From: Setoptus koraiensis
Lineage: Eukaryota; Arthropoda
Assembly: GCA_048013815.1 (NCBI GenBank)
Contig: CM106585.1
Location: 620,001 to 684,000, forward strand
Reading direction: 5' to 3'
DNA: 64,000 bases
This document shows positions 48,131 to 58,456 of the stretch, piece by piece. The notes under the pieces were generated by a model that did not search any database, was not told where the DNA came from, and saw only the letters and a program-made list of their open reading frames with translations. The translations under genes and the position numbers were made by a program. Every line of letters begins with the position of its first letter. Position 1 is the first letter of the stretch.

Positions 48131-50257
48131 ATGGGGATTGTTATTAGATATGTTGTGAGAGCATTGATAATCATCATATTTCTTGGACTCTTGGTGACAT
48201 TGTTTATATTATGGCCGCAAATAATAAAATCGAGCCTCGAAAACAATATTGTATACAGAAGTGGCTCTGAGCCACTGTATAGATTTCAAACTAATGATGG
48301 CGCTATCTTGAAATGGCATTTTCATTTGTTTCATGTAGAAAATTGGCACCTTATCGTAACAGATAATACGAGAGAGTTCATCCTGAAAGAAGTGGGGCCC
48401 ATCGTTATGGATCAGTATCAGACTAGGTCTATAATAGATCACGACCAGAAGAAAGGTGAGATAACTTTCAAAGTGGAACGTTATTGGATCTATAATAAAC
48501 GAGAGTCAGCAGTGCCTTTCGACCGAAAAATTACCATTCCAAATATGCCTGTTTTAGGCCTAGCTGAAGCTCTATCTGATGTTGACACGATTAGAAGGTG
48601 GATTTTCCGATATTTATTCCTCACAGAACGGTATGTAACAAAGGAGAAAGAGTTGATTAATGGAACAATTAAGGAATTTCTGTTTGATGGCCAAAAGAAC
48701 AAAATGTTGGAAGCAGCACAAGCTGAGGTTGAAGAATCATCTTACAAAGATATAGTCTTAGATCAATTGGGTGGCAGATGGCCACTGGAGGACAATATGT
48801 TTGCGTTTTTCTACAAGCGGAACAACTCTCAGAGCATGCTCTACGACAATTTTACTATAACTATGGATACAGGCGAAATCAATTTGGACAATATAGGGAA
48901 GATCGTCAAATGGGATGGGGTAACCAACCTAAATAAATGGCCAGATGATCCGAAAAATTGCAATTCATTGGGAGTGCCGTTGGGCGAATCATTTGGGCCA
49001 TATCTGGAGAAGAACAATACGAAAAAATTGGAACTATTTGTGCCAGATCTTTGTATGAAGCTAAAATTTATCAGAGAAAACGAGAATGAGTACTGGCGAG
49101 GAATCAGAACCTTAAAGTTCACACTGGACAACGAAACTTTTTTCGCTCCTAGCAAGAATGCTGGAAACAAGTGTTATTGTTTTAATAGTACAAAAAATAA
49201 ATGGTGCGATTATGATGGAATAATCGAAATGGAAACATGTCACAGCAAAGGCTTCTACACATCGATGCATCATTTCTATAACGCATCGGAGGAGATTTGG
49301 AAAATGAATCCCAACTCTCGCATCACTGGGTTCCGTCGGCCCAATAAAGATGATACAAGTTACATATTGATTGAACCAAATACAGGTATCACAATTTATG
49401 CGAGCGTCAAGGTGCAATTGAACGTCAAAATTCAATATAGTTATTTGGATGATAATTTCAACGAATTTAAAGGATCAAACAATCACATTCTATTGCCAGT
49501 TCTGAAATTACAAATGTTAGCCCATGCAAATGGCTGGACAGCTTTTAAAATCCTAATCAAATTATGGTTTATCAAATATTGGGTTGTAGCGATATTGACT
49601 ATTTTAATGGCTTCTGTGACAATGGTCATAACCGAATGGTTTTTCTTGCACCAAAAACAATCAGAAACAAAACAGGGATCGTCTGAAGATCCCACAACTC
49701 TAAGTTCGCGACAGCGAACGCAATCGCCGACCAGAATTTCAAGAGTTACTAAATTTCCTCTATTTACAATAATTCCAAAGAGCGCAAAATCGCGAATAAT
49801 TCCAAAGAGCGCAAAATCGCAGATAATTCCAAAGAGCGCAAAATCTCGAATAATTCCAAAGAGCGCAAAATCTCGAATAATTCCAAAGAACGCAAAATCG
49901 CGGATAATTCCAAAGAACACAAAATCGTGGATAATTCCAAAGAGCGCAAAATCGTGGATAATTCCAAAAAGCGCAAAATCGCGGATAATTCCAAAAAGCG
50001 CAAACTCACGAATATTCCCAAAAAGCGGAAAATCGCGAATACTCCCAACGAGCGCAAAATCGCGAATAATTCCAAAATCGCCCGAGAAATCGGGAGGAAA
50101 ACGAATCCCGAAATTGTCGACAAGTCCAAAATCGGGATGGGGTCTACACTCACCAAGGACTATAGAATCTTCAGGGTCGAGAAAACAACGGAAGAGGCCC
50201 AAGTCACCTAAAACACCCAAAATATCTAATTCGACCACATCGCAGTTGTATTTTTAA
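48131..50257 (+). CDS. CD36-family scavenger receptor with a repetitive basic tail
   Basis: 708 residues, ATG at 48131-48133. Two membrane segments, about 8-29 (ALIIIIFLGLLVTLFILW) and about 480-503 (YWVVAILTILMASVTMVITE), bracket a large lumenal/extracellular domain. Family features include REFILKEVGPIVMDQYQTR near the start, CNSLGVPLGESFGPYLEK with FVPDLC, a Cys-rich GNKCYCFN ... CDYDG ... CHSKG segment, and several N-glycosylation sequons. CD36, SCARB1, SNMP and croquemort relatives bind lipids or lipoproteins and have short C-terminal tails. This one has about 200 cytosolic residues, built largely of eleven IIPKSAKSR-type nonapeptides (49769-50065) and a Pro/Lys/Ser-rich end. Confidence 0.83.
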   Translation: MGIVIRYVVRALIIIIFLGLLVTLFILWPQIIKSSLENNIVYRSGSEPLYRFQTNDGAILKWHFHLFHVENWHLIVTDNTREFILKEVGPIVMDQYQTRSIIDHDQKKGEITFKVERYWIYNKRESAVPFDRKITIPNMPVLGLAEALSDVDTIRRWIFRYLFLTERYVTKEKELINGTIKEFLFDGQKNKMLEAAQAEVEESSYKDIVLDQLGGRWPLEDNMFAFFYKRNNSQSMLYDNFTITMDTGEINLDNIGKIVKWDGVTNLNKWPDDPKNCNSLGVPLGESFGPYLEKNNTKKLELFVPDLCMKLKFIRENENEYWRGIRTLKFTLDNETFFAPSKNAGNKCYCFNSTKNKWCDYDGIIEMETCHSKGFYTSMHHFYNASEEIWKMNPNSRITGFRRPNKDDTSYILIEPNTGITIYASVKVQLNVKIQYSYLDDNFNEFKGSNNHILLPVLKLQMLAHANGWTAFKILIKLWFIKYWVVAILTILMASVTMVITEWFFLHQKQSETKQGSSEDPTTLSSRQRTQSPTRISRVTKFPLFTIIPKSAKSRIIPKSAKSQIIPKSAKSRIIPKSAKSRIIPKNAKSRIIPKNTKSWIIPKSAKSWIIPKSAKSRIIPKSANSRIFPKSGKSRILPTSAKSRIIPKSPEKSGGKRIPKLSTSPKSGWGLHSPRTIESSGSRKQRKRPKSPKTPKISNSTTSQLYF
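49769..50065 (+). repeat. 27-bp tandem repeat encoding IIPKSAKSR x11
   Basis: Eleven 27-bp units with small changes (Asn for Ser, Gln, Trp or Arg at the last place, Phe or Leu at the second). They keep the reading frame throughout and end in a degenerate twelfth unit. Confidence 0.9.
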
Positions 50258-50435
50258 TGTATCACAGAAAGTAACCAATTCGATTGAATGCATTTGACAT
50301 GACAACGAATATCTCTGCTAGCGATTGATATAATATCCTCACAAGAAGTGGCTTTCTGTCTTGGATGGCTTCCCGAGTCACCGTAACATGCTACAGGTTT
50401 CTCAGAACCAACACAAAATGCGAATACATCATCAG

Positions 50436-50963
50436 TAGGGTAGGGCAAATCGGTCACTAAAATTAACTAAAATCGGTTCTTATGGGAGCAAATATAGCAT
50501 TTTCTCGGTTTTTTCGTTTTTTGGGGTCTCGATACTTTTGAAACACCATATACAGTGAGTGCAGGGTGCGTCGAGAATCGATGGTTTTGTTGCGTTTTCT
50601 GACAGAGTAATATCCGTAATATCGGCGCGACTTTGTTATGCTGACCGAAGTCAATAAATATCACAAGTGATCAGTGATCAATTGCCCAGCAACCGACTCT
50701 CGGAAACCCCAACAGGGCAGCTTTTCTTTATAATTTGGGCTAAATTTCTATTCTTTTCCATGAAAACCACCCGTATTTCGGTCCCTATGTGCAAGTTGGT
50801 GAAAATCGGTGATTATGAGGGAAATGAGTTGAATTTCGGTTTTTCGGTGACCACAAATACGTCTCAAAATCATCCTTATGATGAGAATGACTCGCTAGAA
50901 AATTCTTGGGGTTTTTGCCATGCACAGGAATAGTTCGGCTCGGAACCGATTTGCCCTACCCTA
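50436..50963. mobile_element. hAT-type non-autonomous element, 528 bp
   Basis: Perfect 19-bp terminal inverted repeats (TAGGGTAGGGCAAATCGGT) sit between exact 8-bp target duplications ATCATCAG at 50428-50435 and 50964-50971. TAGGG-type ends with 8-bp duplications fit hAT. Internal open frames are short and not transposase-like. It inserted about 180 bp downstream of the CD36-family stop. Its TIR differs from that of the MITE at 18864-19128. Confidence 0.93.
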
Positions 50964-50971
50964 ATCATCAG

Positions 50972-51804
50972 CATCTACCATTTTCTTCGCGTTCTAGATC
51001 TGATGGTTAACTGAAAAGTGCTGGTGGAATATCAAAGGAATTTTTCTCACTTTAACCACGACCAGCGACTGTCACCATGGTTCTGACCTTCGCTAATAAG
51101 TGATCACCAATTGAACTAATGAACATCGGAACAGTCGACGGAAATTCATTCCATTTTCCAAGTCCAACGGCTCACTTAACTTTATTAGGCCTATATCATG
51201 AATCAGGTTAACAGAATCGGTGGTTCTTCTCGCTAAATCTGCAGAAATCATTTTGAAATCTGGCCTTTTCCAGTAGATAAAAGATATATTTTAGATAAAA
51301 ATTTTGTAGATACAATCGAGGAATACAGTGTTTCGTTGACTCAATTAAACTATAGATTTCAATTCACAACCTAGCCGCACACCCATAAATCAAGGTTAAA
51401 CTGTCTTACAGCGTGATTCAAATGTTTTTAGATCCACTAATACTATCCACACCTAAAAATCGTTTGTCCACTGCGAAAAATCTTTCAATTCCATCATGTT
51501 CCTATTCGAAGTGAGGGGGTTGAATCTCGGTGGAAATAAATGGGTCTCAAACGACTTTTATGTGCATGATTTGCTCACATACGAACTGATCTATTTCCAG
51601 CAGGGAAATAAATCAGTGATTCATCGATTCTGTTAGCCTTACAATTGAGCATTGTTCAGAAAGAGAACAATTTTCAGTTGCCACAATTAAACTGTTTCAA
51701 ATGTATGACAATGGAAATATGAATACATGATCCTTCAATTTATATCTGAAGGAATGATTTGTAGAATGAAGAAAAGAAGGGCGGAAATCACACTCGTTCT
51801 TGGC
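50972..51804. other. Intergenic region
   Basis: AT-rich DNA downstream of the first array gene. No supported gene or repeat. Confidence 0.35.
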
Positions 51805-52833
51805 TCAATAAGTTCGCAAGTATTCGAATTGGCTTTGAAGATCAGGGCTAATGTCTTCAAATTGATCAGCCACATCAAATCTCTTCGGCTCTAGTGGCCG
51901 AAGCAAGCTGCCAGGTATTACATGTTGCGGAGGAGGTATTGATATTTCTACAACTTGGCAATATTGAACAATTCTGAGCCACCGACAGACTCTTGGACTG
52001 CTCTTCAATTTGTCGTCTGTAACGTTGTCTTCTCCGGCCCTGAAGCGATGGAAAGCTAATATCATCATGGGATTAATTGAGTTTTGCGCGTAACTATCGA
52101 TCAACTGGCAAGATTGCTTAAGATCCTCAAACTGTTTGACCTCCTCTTGGCTATCCAGACGAATAACTCTGCTGGTCCCTTGCTTTCTGAGTCCACGTTC
52201 AGCATTTCTCAACATCACAGTTTCTGCTGTAAGGAGTTTCTCCGGTAGGTCAACTTCTGAAATGGGCACACTCTCTTCGACCAGTCTACGAACAATTTGA
52301 TCATTTTCGACAACATCTAGGCTCCGTTTAAGGGCCTCGTCTGATTGTTCTGCTTGCTCTAGTTTTGTTTCGAGACTTCCTTTGCAAATTCGAATGATCT
52401 GACCGAATATTAATGATGTGAATTGGAACAGTCCATGGGTTCTCTTGCCAGGTTCAATTCGTCTACTCATGCCAGCAATGAGATCCAACAATTCTTGGAT
52501 TAAATTCTTTTCGCACACAGAATGTAATGTTCGAATTCTTTGAACCATTTCGTACAAAGCTCTCACATCTCCCACACCATCATAACTGCTCAAGCAGTCG
52601 TCAATAAGAAAATGAGTTTTCTCACTCTCAAGTTCTGGTGTTTTTTCCATCTCTTCTGCGAATTCTATGAATTTAGATATTGAGTTGAGAGATTCTATTC
52701 TGTATTTGCAACGAGATTTCGATGATGTCCATCGTCGTTCCTCCTCCCGCTCGCGCCTAGTTGCGCTGCAAGGCACGTACCAACCAACGACGCCGACGAT
52801 CAAAAATAACAAGAACACTTGTTGAACTGACAT
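51805..52833 (-). CDS. Six-cysteine secreted protein, array copy 1
   Basis: 342 residues. Signal peptide (about 1-24, VFLLFLIVGVVGWYV). The mature protein starts with a WTSS motif and carries the six cysteines shared by all five copies: SRC, DDC (CLSSYDGVGD), HSVCE, RICKGSLE, SCQLIDSYA and QYCQ. A helical charged signature, LETKLEQAEQSDEALKRSL, follows the fourth. An LKSSPRVCRWL motif precedes the last. This copy has an extra Cys in that motif and lacks the basic C-terminal motif of the others. TATA box at 52934-52941. The family is not recognised; helical secreted proteins of this type could be salivary, gut or reproductive, but the sequence does not say. Confidence 0.75.
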   Translation of the reverse strand: MSVQQVFLLFLIVGVVGWYVPCSATRREREEERRWTSSKSRCKYRIESLNSISKFIEFAEEMEKTPELESEKTHFLIDDCLSSYDGVGDVRALYEMVQRIRTLHSVCEKNLIQELLDLIAGMSRRIEPGKRTHGLFQFTSLIFGQIIRICKGSLETKLEQAEQSDEALKRSLDVVENDQIVRRLVEESVPISEVDLPEKLLTAETVMLRNAERGLRKQGTSRVIRLDSQEEVKQFEDLKQSCQLIDSYAQNSINPMMILAFHRFRAGEDNVTDDKLKSSPRVCRWLRIVQYCQVVEISIPPPQHVIPGSLLRPLEPKRFDVADQFEDISPDLQSQFEYLRTY

Positions 52834-52933
52834 CTTAATCTGTATCTATTATTCGATCCACTGAGTCCTACTGTTTATTGTTTCATTTAAGCACAATTTC
52901 TGGGATAAAATTATTGCTTTTCACTGCCGTCCC

Positions 52934-52941
52934 TATTTATA
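52934..52941 (-). promoter_or_regulatory. TATA box of array copy 1
   Basis: GGTATAAATA on the minus strand, about 100 bp upstream of the ATG. The same GGTATAAATA stands before copy 4. Confidence 0.6.
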
Positions 52942-53464
52942 CCAGTCCGAAATTGCTCACCCCAAAAAGCCATATGAAAGAAGCTCTATTTTTACATCGC
53001 GATATTATCAATTGACTAACATGAGTAGTTAGATTCGCAGTAACCCAAATAGTCTCTGAAATATTTATTCTAGCTGAAACAGTCATTGAAGATTTCTCTC
53101 GCAAAGCAGTTTTTATCAGTCATACGAATATGTAGCATGGAACAATGCAGAGTTGTTTGTCACAAATGGACCAACAAATCTATTTTGGTTTCTATATTTG
53201 CGAACACAACAATCGATTGAAACTACCAGACGCGTTATATGACTAATCGCCTCCTAAAGGGTGTTTCAGTCAGATTGCACATCTATGAAACATACTAGCT
53301 GGCACATATTCTTTATGAAGTAGTGATCAAATTAAACTCAGCCTAACAAATCAGATGGGTAGTGTTGAGGTCAAGAAAAGTCCCAATTTGGGAGAATTAT
53401 TAATCTCGCGCTACATTCACAATCTATCTATTAAACCTTTCATATGCTGACATGTGCAACATAA
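52942..53464. other. Intergenic spacer in the array
   Basis: No gene or obvious gene remnant is seen. Confidence 0.3.
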
Positions 53465-54580
53465 CTAACTTGGTAAGTTAGTATCATTTAAATGATCGAT
53501 CTTCTTCTGACGCTTCAGAATCCATCCTTTGATTCTCTCATCGGAGCCTTCAGGGATCTCTGCTTTCGTAAGGTAGCTTTCTAAGTCCCACTCGATCTCA
53601 GTGAATATTTCTGGCTCTTCGAATTTATATTTGTATGGTTCATCACTTATAGCGGCTGTTTTCTCATCTTCCACATCAGGAAGAACTTTAATCAACGATA
53701 TACTCTGACAATATTGCACGACGTCAAGCCATCTAATGACTCGTGGGCTACTCTTCAATCTGTTATCGGTAACATCATCGACCTCGCCAGCTCTATAACC
53801 GCTCAGAGCGAGTAAAGATACGGGATAAATAGAACTCTGAGCGTATTTATCGATTAATTTGCAAGCATTTTTGATTTTCATCAATTCAGCCACCATTTCC
53901 TGGTCATCTAAAGCGATAGGAAACAACTTTAATGATCCATCCTTAGACTTCAAAGAGCCAGTCATGAAAATGTAATCCGCCAGATCAGCATTTGAATATT
54001 TTCTGCGTGGCATAATTTTTTCGATCAGGGGGCCTAGACTTTTATCCAATGGCTGTACGTTCCTTTTTTCTACCCTATCTTCAATGGAATTTAAACTTTG
54101 CCTCAGAGCCTCATCTGACTCTTCTGCTTGCTCTAATTTCTTTTCTATATTTCTTTTGCACGTGAGAATAACCTGTCCAGTAAATAATGTGAAAAATCGA
54201 GTAAGTCCATGTGAATATTTGATTTTGAAAAATTTGTCGACAGTTGCGTTGGCGATCATCCGTTTCTTGAATTGAACTAATTTGTCGATAAAATTCGGCT
54301 CGCAAACCGAGTCTATTCCAGGTATTTCCTCAACAATTTCCCTACATGCTACTATATCGCCCAATCCATCAGAGCTGCGTAGACAGGTGTTGGCTAAGTC
54401 GCGACTTTGGTCCTGAATGGTCCGATCGAAATCTTTAACGAAGCTCTTAAATTCTTCTACAGAGTCTATGCGTTCGACCTTCTCCCAACAGCTAACTCCT
54501 GAAGAGGTCCAAGGAGCCTTTTCTTCCAAATCACTGAAAAAGCATCCCACACAGGCGAAGGCGAATATTGAGCTCCACAT
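53465..54580 (-). CDS. Six-cysteine secreted protein, array copy 2
   Basis: 371 residues. Signal peptide of about 17 residues (MWSSIFAFACVGCFFSD). Then WTSSGVSC, CLRSSDGLGD, DSVCEPNF, HGLTRFFTLFTGQVILTC, KNIEKKLEQAEESDEALRQS in place of the usual LEKKLEQAEQSD, CKLIDKYAQSS and RWLDVVQYCQS: all six family cysteines. A C-terminal IKGWILKRQKK motif ends the shared region. It is closest to copy 3 in the HG...RFFTLFTGQVILTC block. A likely TATA box lies 253 bp upstream (54833-54840), similar in distance to copy 3, perhaps with a longer leader or leader intron. Function unknown. Confidence 0.77.
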   Translation of the reverse strand: MWSSIFAFACVGCFFSDLEEKAPWTSSGVSCWEKVERIDSVEEFKSFVKDFDRTIQDQSRDLANTCLRSSDGLGDIVACREIVEEIPGIDSVCEPNFIDKLVQFKKRMIANATVDKFFKIKYSHGLTRFFTLFTGQVILTCKRNIEKKLEQAEESDEALRQSLNSIEDRVEKRNVQPLDKSLGPLIEKIMPRRKYSNADLADYIFMTGSLKSKDGSLKLFPIALDDQEMVAELMKIKNACKLIDKYAQSSIYPVSLLALSGYRAGEVDDVTDNRLKSSPRVIRWLDVVQYCQSISLIKVLPDVEDEKTAAISDEPYKYKFEEPEIFTEIEWDLESYLTKAEIPEGSDERIKGWILKRQKKIDHLNDTNLPS

Positions 54581-54832
54581 TGAAATCGAGATTGATATTG
54601 AAATTTATTTATTTACTTAAATCTCTACTTTAGGTATCGTTCTGACGAATGGATTCTTTTCCTCCTCCTTGCGACAAATCTCGATCGATAAGAGCTTCTT
54701 TGGGATCTTCCAACTGAAGATCTTTGGATACACCTGATGTAACCAGATGTTATTTCTCTCATAGAGTTGACTAATAATAGAATTGTTTTATACATGAATT
54801 TATCACTTTGACGTGTTTCATATCTCCTCTGT

Positions 54833-54840
54833 ATTTTATA
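54833..54840 (-). promoter_or_regulatory. Possible TATA box of array copy 2
   Basis: TATAAAAT on the minus strand, 253 bp upstream of the ATG, a spacing like that of copy 3. Confidence 0.4.
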
Positions 54841-55285
54841 TCAGGTCTATCAAACGTGAACACAGCTCCATGTTCTATTTTTAAATTTAAGTCATAACTT
54901 ACTTCAATGACCAACAAATCAAGCCAATCGAGCTCGAGCTAACACATGGCGAAATTTTTTTCCACCTTCATCTCACTGGCGCCCACCATTGAGACCCATC
55001 TTTCAAACCAACATGTAGAGGGTAAGCTATCAAAAGGTCAGATACACTGCGCTTGTGTTCAGCAAACGTTTTGGAGATAGTCAGATACAGAAGCATTCTC
55101 ATAAGATGCAGAATCTAAATCTCCCTAGAAATCAGAAATTGAGTTAAATCAAGTGGTGCAATCGAATAATGTGGTTTTAAAAAATATACACGATTTATTT
55201 TGATAGGGTCACTTGATATTGCATAAATTTTTTCAACGTACACGGTTTATTCTCTTCGATATACACTAATGATAATCTAAATAAT
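54841..55285. other. Intergenic spacer in the array
   Basis: No gene or clear remnant is seen. Confidence 0.3.
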
Positions 55286-56395
55286 TTATTTTTGATCTTT
55301 CTTGAACCGTTTCTGGATCCGACCCTTGACTCCATTATGAGAACTTTTCGGGGGATCAAAATAGCACTTTAGATCCCAACCAATATCGTCAAATGTTTCA
55401 ATTTCGTCGAATTCATGCCACTCCACTTGTTTAGTCTCTTCATCGTCCAATGCTTGCTGTGGTAGACTTTGTTTAATTTCTTCCGCCATATCCAAATCAA
55501 CATGGATGAGGGACACACTTTGGCAGTATTCGACGGTGTTGAACCATCGAGTAACTCTTAAACTCTTCTTCAAGCTTGCATCGACATCACCATCAACGTC
55601 TCCCGCTCGACAACCTCTTAATGCAAGTCTACTTATGGGATAGATAGAGCTCTTGGCGTATTTATCAATTAATTTACAAGCCTTCTTTATATTCAAAAAA
55701 TGCTCCAATGTTTCTTTGCCTCTCAAAGTGAGACGAAACAATCGCGGAGAACCATTTGTTGACTCGATAGACTCGGCCATGAAAATATCCTCTGGTAAAA
55801 CAGGTTTCATAGTTCTGCCTTGCTTTATTGAGTTAACTGAGGAGCGTAGCTCATCCACTTTCTGTTCTGCTGTCTCGACATATTCTAGGCTCTGTCTGAG
55901 TGTTGCATCTGATTGTTCTGCTTGCTCAAGTTTCTTTTCGAGATTTCTTTTGCATGTCAAGATAACTTGACCAGTGAATAAAGTGAAAAATCGAGTGAAT
56001 CCATGGGTCGATTTGTGCCGAAAAGCTTTGTTGCATGTAGCATTGTCATGCATTTGTTTTTTGAAGTCCAACAATTGGTCAATGAAATCCGGCTCGCATA
56101 CAGAATGAATTGTTTGTAACTGTTGAACTATTATATTCAAATTTATTAGATCAACTAAGCCGTTGGAACTTCGAAGACAGTTATTTACAAGCTGTGTTAT
56201 TTGTTTCTCATCTTTTTTCGTGTTATCCAAATCATGAATGAAGGCTTCAAATCTTTTCACTGAGTTCATAAATTTGACCTCCTCCCAACATTTATCCTTT
56301 GAAGAAGTCCATCGGGCTTCTATTCCGTTTGCCGTGATAACCCTATCGCTGAAAAGGCAACCGAAACATATTAAAATGAATATCAGACTCAGCAT
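55286..56395 (-). CDS. Six-cysteine secreted protein, array copy 3
   Basis: 369 residues. Signal peptide (MLSLIFILICFGCLFSDRV). Then WTSSKDKC, NNCLRSSNGLVD, HSVCEPDFIDQLLDFKKQM, HGFTRFFTLFTGQVILTC, KRNLEKKLEQAEQSDATLRQ, CKLIDKYAKSSIYPISRLAL and RWFNTVEYCQS: the six shared cysteines. An additional Cys (NATCNKAF) and one in RGCRAGDV are extra. The basic end VKGRIQKRFKK matches the motif of copies 2 and 4. TATA box at 56641-56648. It is not recognised as a known family. The strict conservation of the LEKKLEQAEQSD helix suggests a structural core. Confidence 0.77.
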   Translation of the reverse strand: MLSLIFILICFGCLFSDRVITANGIEARWTSSKDKCWEEVKFMNSVKRFEAFIHDLDNTKKDEKQITQLVNNCLRSSNGLVDLINLNIIVQQLQTIHSVCEPDFIDQLLDFKKQMHDNATCNKAFRHKSTHGFTRFFTLFTGQVILTCKRNLEKKLEQAEQSDATLRQSLEYVETAEQKVDELRSSVNSIKQGRTMKPVLPEDIFMAESIESTNGSPRLFRLTLRGKETLEHFLNIKKACKLIDKYAKSSIYPISRLALRGCRAGDVDGDVDASLKKSLRVTRWFNTVEYCQSVSLIHVDLDMAEEIKQSLPQQALDDEETKQVEWHEFDEIETFDDIGWDLKCYFDPPKSSHNGVKGRIQKRFKKDQK

Positions 56396-56640
56396 TGTAA
56401 TCTAAACTTATGTATCAACTCTTTCTGCGAACAATTTTTTTATCTTCGAATTTCCTTGATTTTTCGAGGATAGAATGCTCTTTTTTGGAAAGTATTGAGA
56501 GCTCCAAGAGCTGATAGACAAATCAAACTTGCGATCGCACTAAACAGGGTCAGAAGGCCTCGAGTATTCAACCGCTTTGACAATCATTCGACTTTCGTAT
56601 AACTTACCTTTGGGATGAGGCGAATCTACCCAACAGTGTC

Positions 56641-56648
56641 TATTTATA
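56641..56648 (-). promoter_or_regulatory. TATA box of array copy 3
   Basis: CTATAAATAGAC on the minus strand, 246 bp upstream of the ATG. Confidence 0.5.
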
Positions 56649-57216
56649 GATTTAATCTAGGAAAAATGCTTCAATCTAGACCCATGCTGAGGTTGTTTTT
56701 TGGATACTCCCATATGACTAGACAATTGATTTCTTTCCATTCGATTTGAGTCCTACTGAGATCTCGATTTTATTTTTGCAATTGGTCCGCTATGTTGAAT
56801 GGTGCAGCACATAGAAGCCGGGCAATTCTGAAAATATAGGCCTGCATGAAGCATAATTTCTATGAGGCGTTTTAGTCATCTGATAGAGCGAATTCGTGAT
56901 GGCAACACCAGCTTAAGATCAATTGATTAACTTCACTAATTTTTCTATGGTACCCATTTGTACAAGTGACTTAAGATGACGCTTATATGTGAATCGTGTC
57001 CACGACAGTGCTGTAGACGCAAAATCAAATGCTATATGAATCAACATATATTGTCATGATTATTTGATATTTATTCTTTTGTCTCGTATGCACAATATCT
57101 ATTACCAAATACTTATATTGAGTTCTTTCGTGATGTTCACTGTGTTTATATCTCAGATTTCCTCTCATCCGTTCCATATTCCATTTTCAATGAAATGAAG
57201 GTCTCTAATTATCGGA
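56649..57216. other. Intergenic spacer in the array
   Basis: No gene or clear remnant is seen. Confidence 0.3.
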
Positions 57217-58320
57217 TCAGATTTGTCTGCGCCGAATTATCAGACTCCGGTTTTTCAATCCTTTAGCTTTAGGCTCCGGTGAATGAACAGAACAATGTAA
57301 GTCCCAACCGATATCTTCAAATTTGTCATCAACTTCGAATCTCTTCCGCTCCAATTTGGTCTGTCCTTCATCCGATATATCGTGCATAAAACTCTCAGGA
57401 ACAAAACAGTGCGGGATAACTTTTACCAGAGAAAATCCCTGACAGTATTGGACAGCGCTTATCCATCTAACGACCCGCGAGCTACTCTTTAGTTTGCTGT
57501 TCGTAACATCATTATCGTCTTCGGCCTTTATTCCAACCATAGCAAATCTGGTTATGGGATGAACAGAGTTTTGAGCGTAACTATCGATCAATTTGCAAGC
57601 CTGCTTGACCTTCGCAACTAGCTCGACCATTTCTTTGCTCTCCAATGTGAGAGAAGCGTGCACTCCTTGTCCGTGCCTAGCCTTTATGGCAGCAGTCAGT
57701 ATGATATTCTCAGGTAGATCGATACTCTTTGATCTACTTGGTAAAAGTGATTCGAATGAGGGCCTAATACTTTTATCATTCACAATAACATCCAAGCTCT
57801 GTCTGAGTCTTGCATCTGATTGTTCTGCTTGCTCGAGTTTCTTTTCGAGATTTCTTTTGCAAGTCAAGACAATCTGACCAGTGAATAATGTATAGAATCG
57901 CAACAATCCATGAGACCGCTTAGAGTTCTTATTGCTACTTCCATTGTCACGCATGCGTTTGGTAAATTTGAACAATTGATCAATGAACTCGGATTCGCAC
58001 ACTGAATGTATAGTGGGCAACTGCTCTATAATTCTGTTCAACGATCTGATATCTCCCTCGCCATCAACACTATTCAAACAATCGTTGATGGTTTTGGTAA
58101 TTTGTGCTTTTTCTTGCTTTCGCTCTGTAGGTAAGTCTAACTCTCTCGCAAATTTCAAGAAATCTTGCACTGAATCAAGCAATTGCAATCTATCAAGACA
58201 TATAACTTCCGATGCGGTCCACGGAGCTTCGATCTGATCTTCTGAAGCCCCGGCGCCTAGGAAATATCCATCGAGAAAGGTAACAATAAATGTTGACATT
58301 AACAACCAGTGCACCGACAT
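57217..58320 (-). CDS. Six-cysteine secreted protein, array copy 4
   Basis: 367 residues. Signal peptide (about 1-24, WLLMSTFIVTFLDGYFLGAG). Then WTASEVIC, NDCLNSVDGEGD, HSVCESEFIDQLFKFTKRM, HGLLRFYTLFTGQIVLTC, KRNLEKKLEQAEQSDARLRQ, CKLIDSYAQNSVHPITRFAM, and SSRVVRWISAVQYCQG. The six cysteines are complete; a later Cys (PHCFVPES) and one near the end (LHCSVH) are extra. It ends with LKNRSLIIRRRQ. It shares the SYAQNS block with copy 1 and the LEKKLEQAEQSD block with copy 3. TATA box at 58449-58456. Function unknown. Confidence 0.77.
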   Translation of the reverse strand: MSVHWLLMSTFIVTFLDGYFLGAGASEDQIEAPWTASEVICLDRLQLLDSVQDFLKFARELDLPTERKQEKAQITKTINDCLNSVDGEGDIRSLNRIIEQLPTIHSVCESEFIDQLFKFTKRMRDNGSSNKNSKRSHGLLRFYTLFTGQIVLTCKRNLEKKLEQAEQSDARLRQSLDVIVNDKSIRPSFESLLPSRSKSIDLPENIILTAAIKARHGQGVHASLTLESKEMVELVAKVKQACKLIDSYAQNSVHPITRFAMVGIKAEDDNDVTNSKLKSSSRVVRWISAVQYCQGFSLVKVIPHCFVPESFMHDISDEGQTKLERKRFEVDDKFEDIGWDLHCSVHSPEPKAKGLKNRSLIIRRRQI

Positions 58321-58448
58321 TGCAATTTGGCTCTCTCTAAATGATCAAACCTTTATTTGATTGTTTGAGATAGCCTATGGTCACTACTATTTGCTTTGGC
58401 GAATTTCTAAAACATTTCTACTAACAATCCTTCGTTGAACATTGCATT

Positions 58449-58456
58449 TATTTATA
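58449..58456 (-). promoter_or_regulatory. TATA box of array copy 4
   Basis: GGTATAAATA on the minus strand, about 130 bp upstream of the ATG, identical to the box of copy 1. Confidence 0.6.

Noticed and set aside
49769-50065. Regular 27-bp repeat array resembling a CRISPR by spacing
   Set aside because: Units are contiguous without spacers, in frame in a coding region, and the DNA is eukaryotic.
49483-50238. Minus-strand 251-codon frame with FALFGIIRD repeats
   Set aside because: It is the complement of the IIPKSAKSR repeat of the CD36-family tail; repeats keep several frames open by chance.
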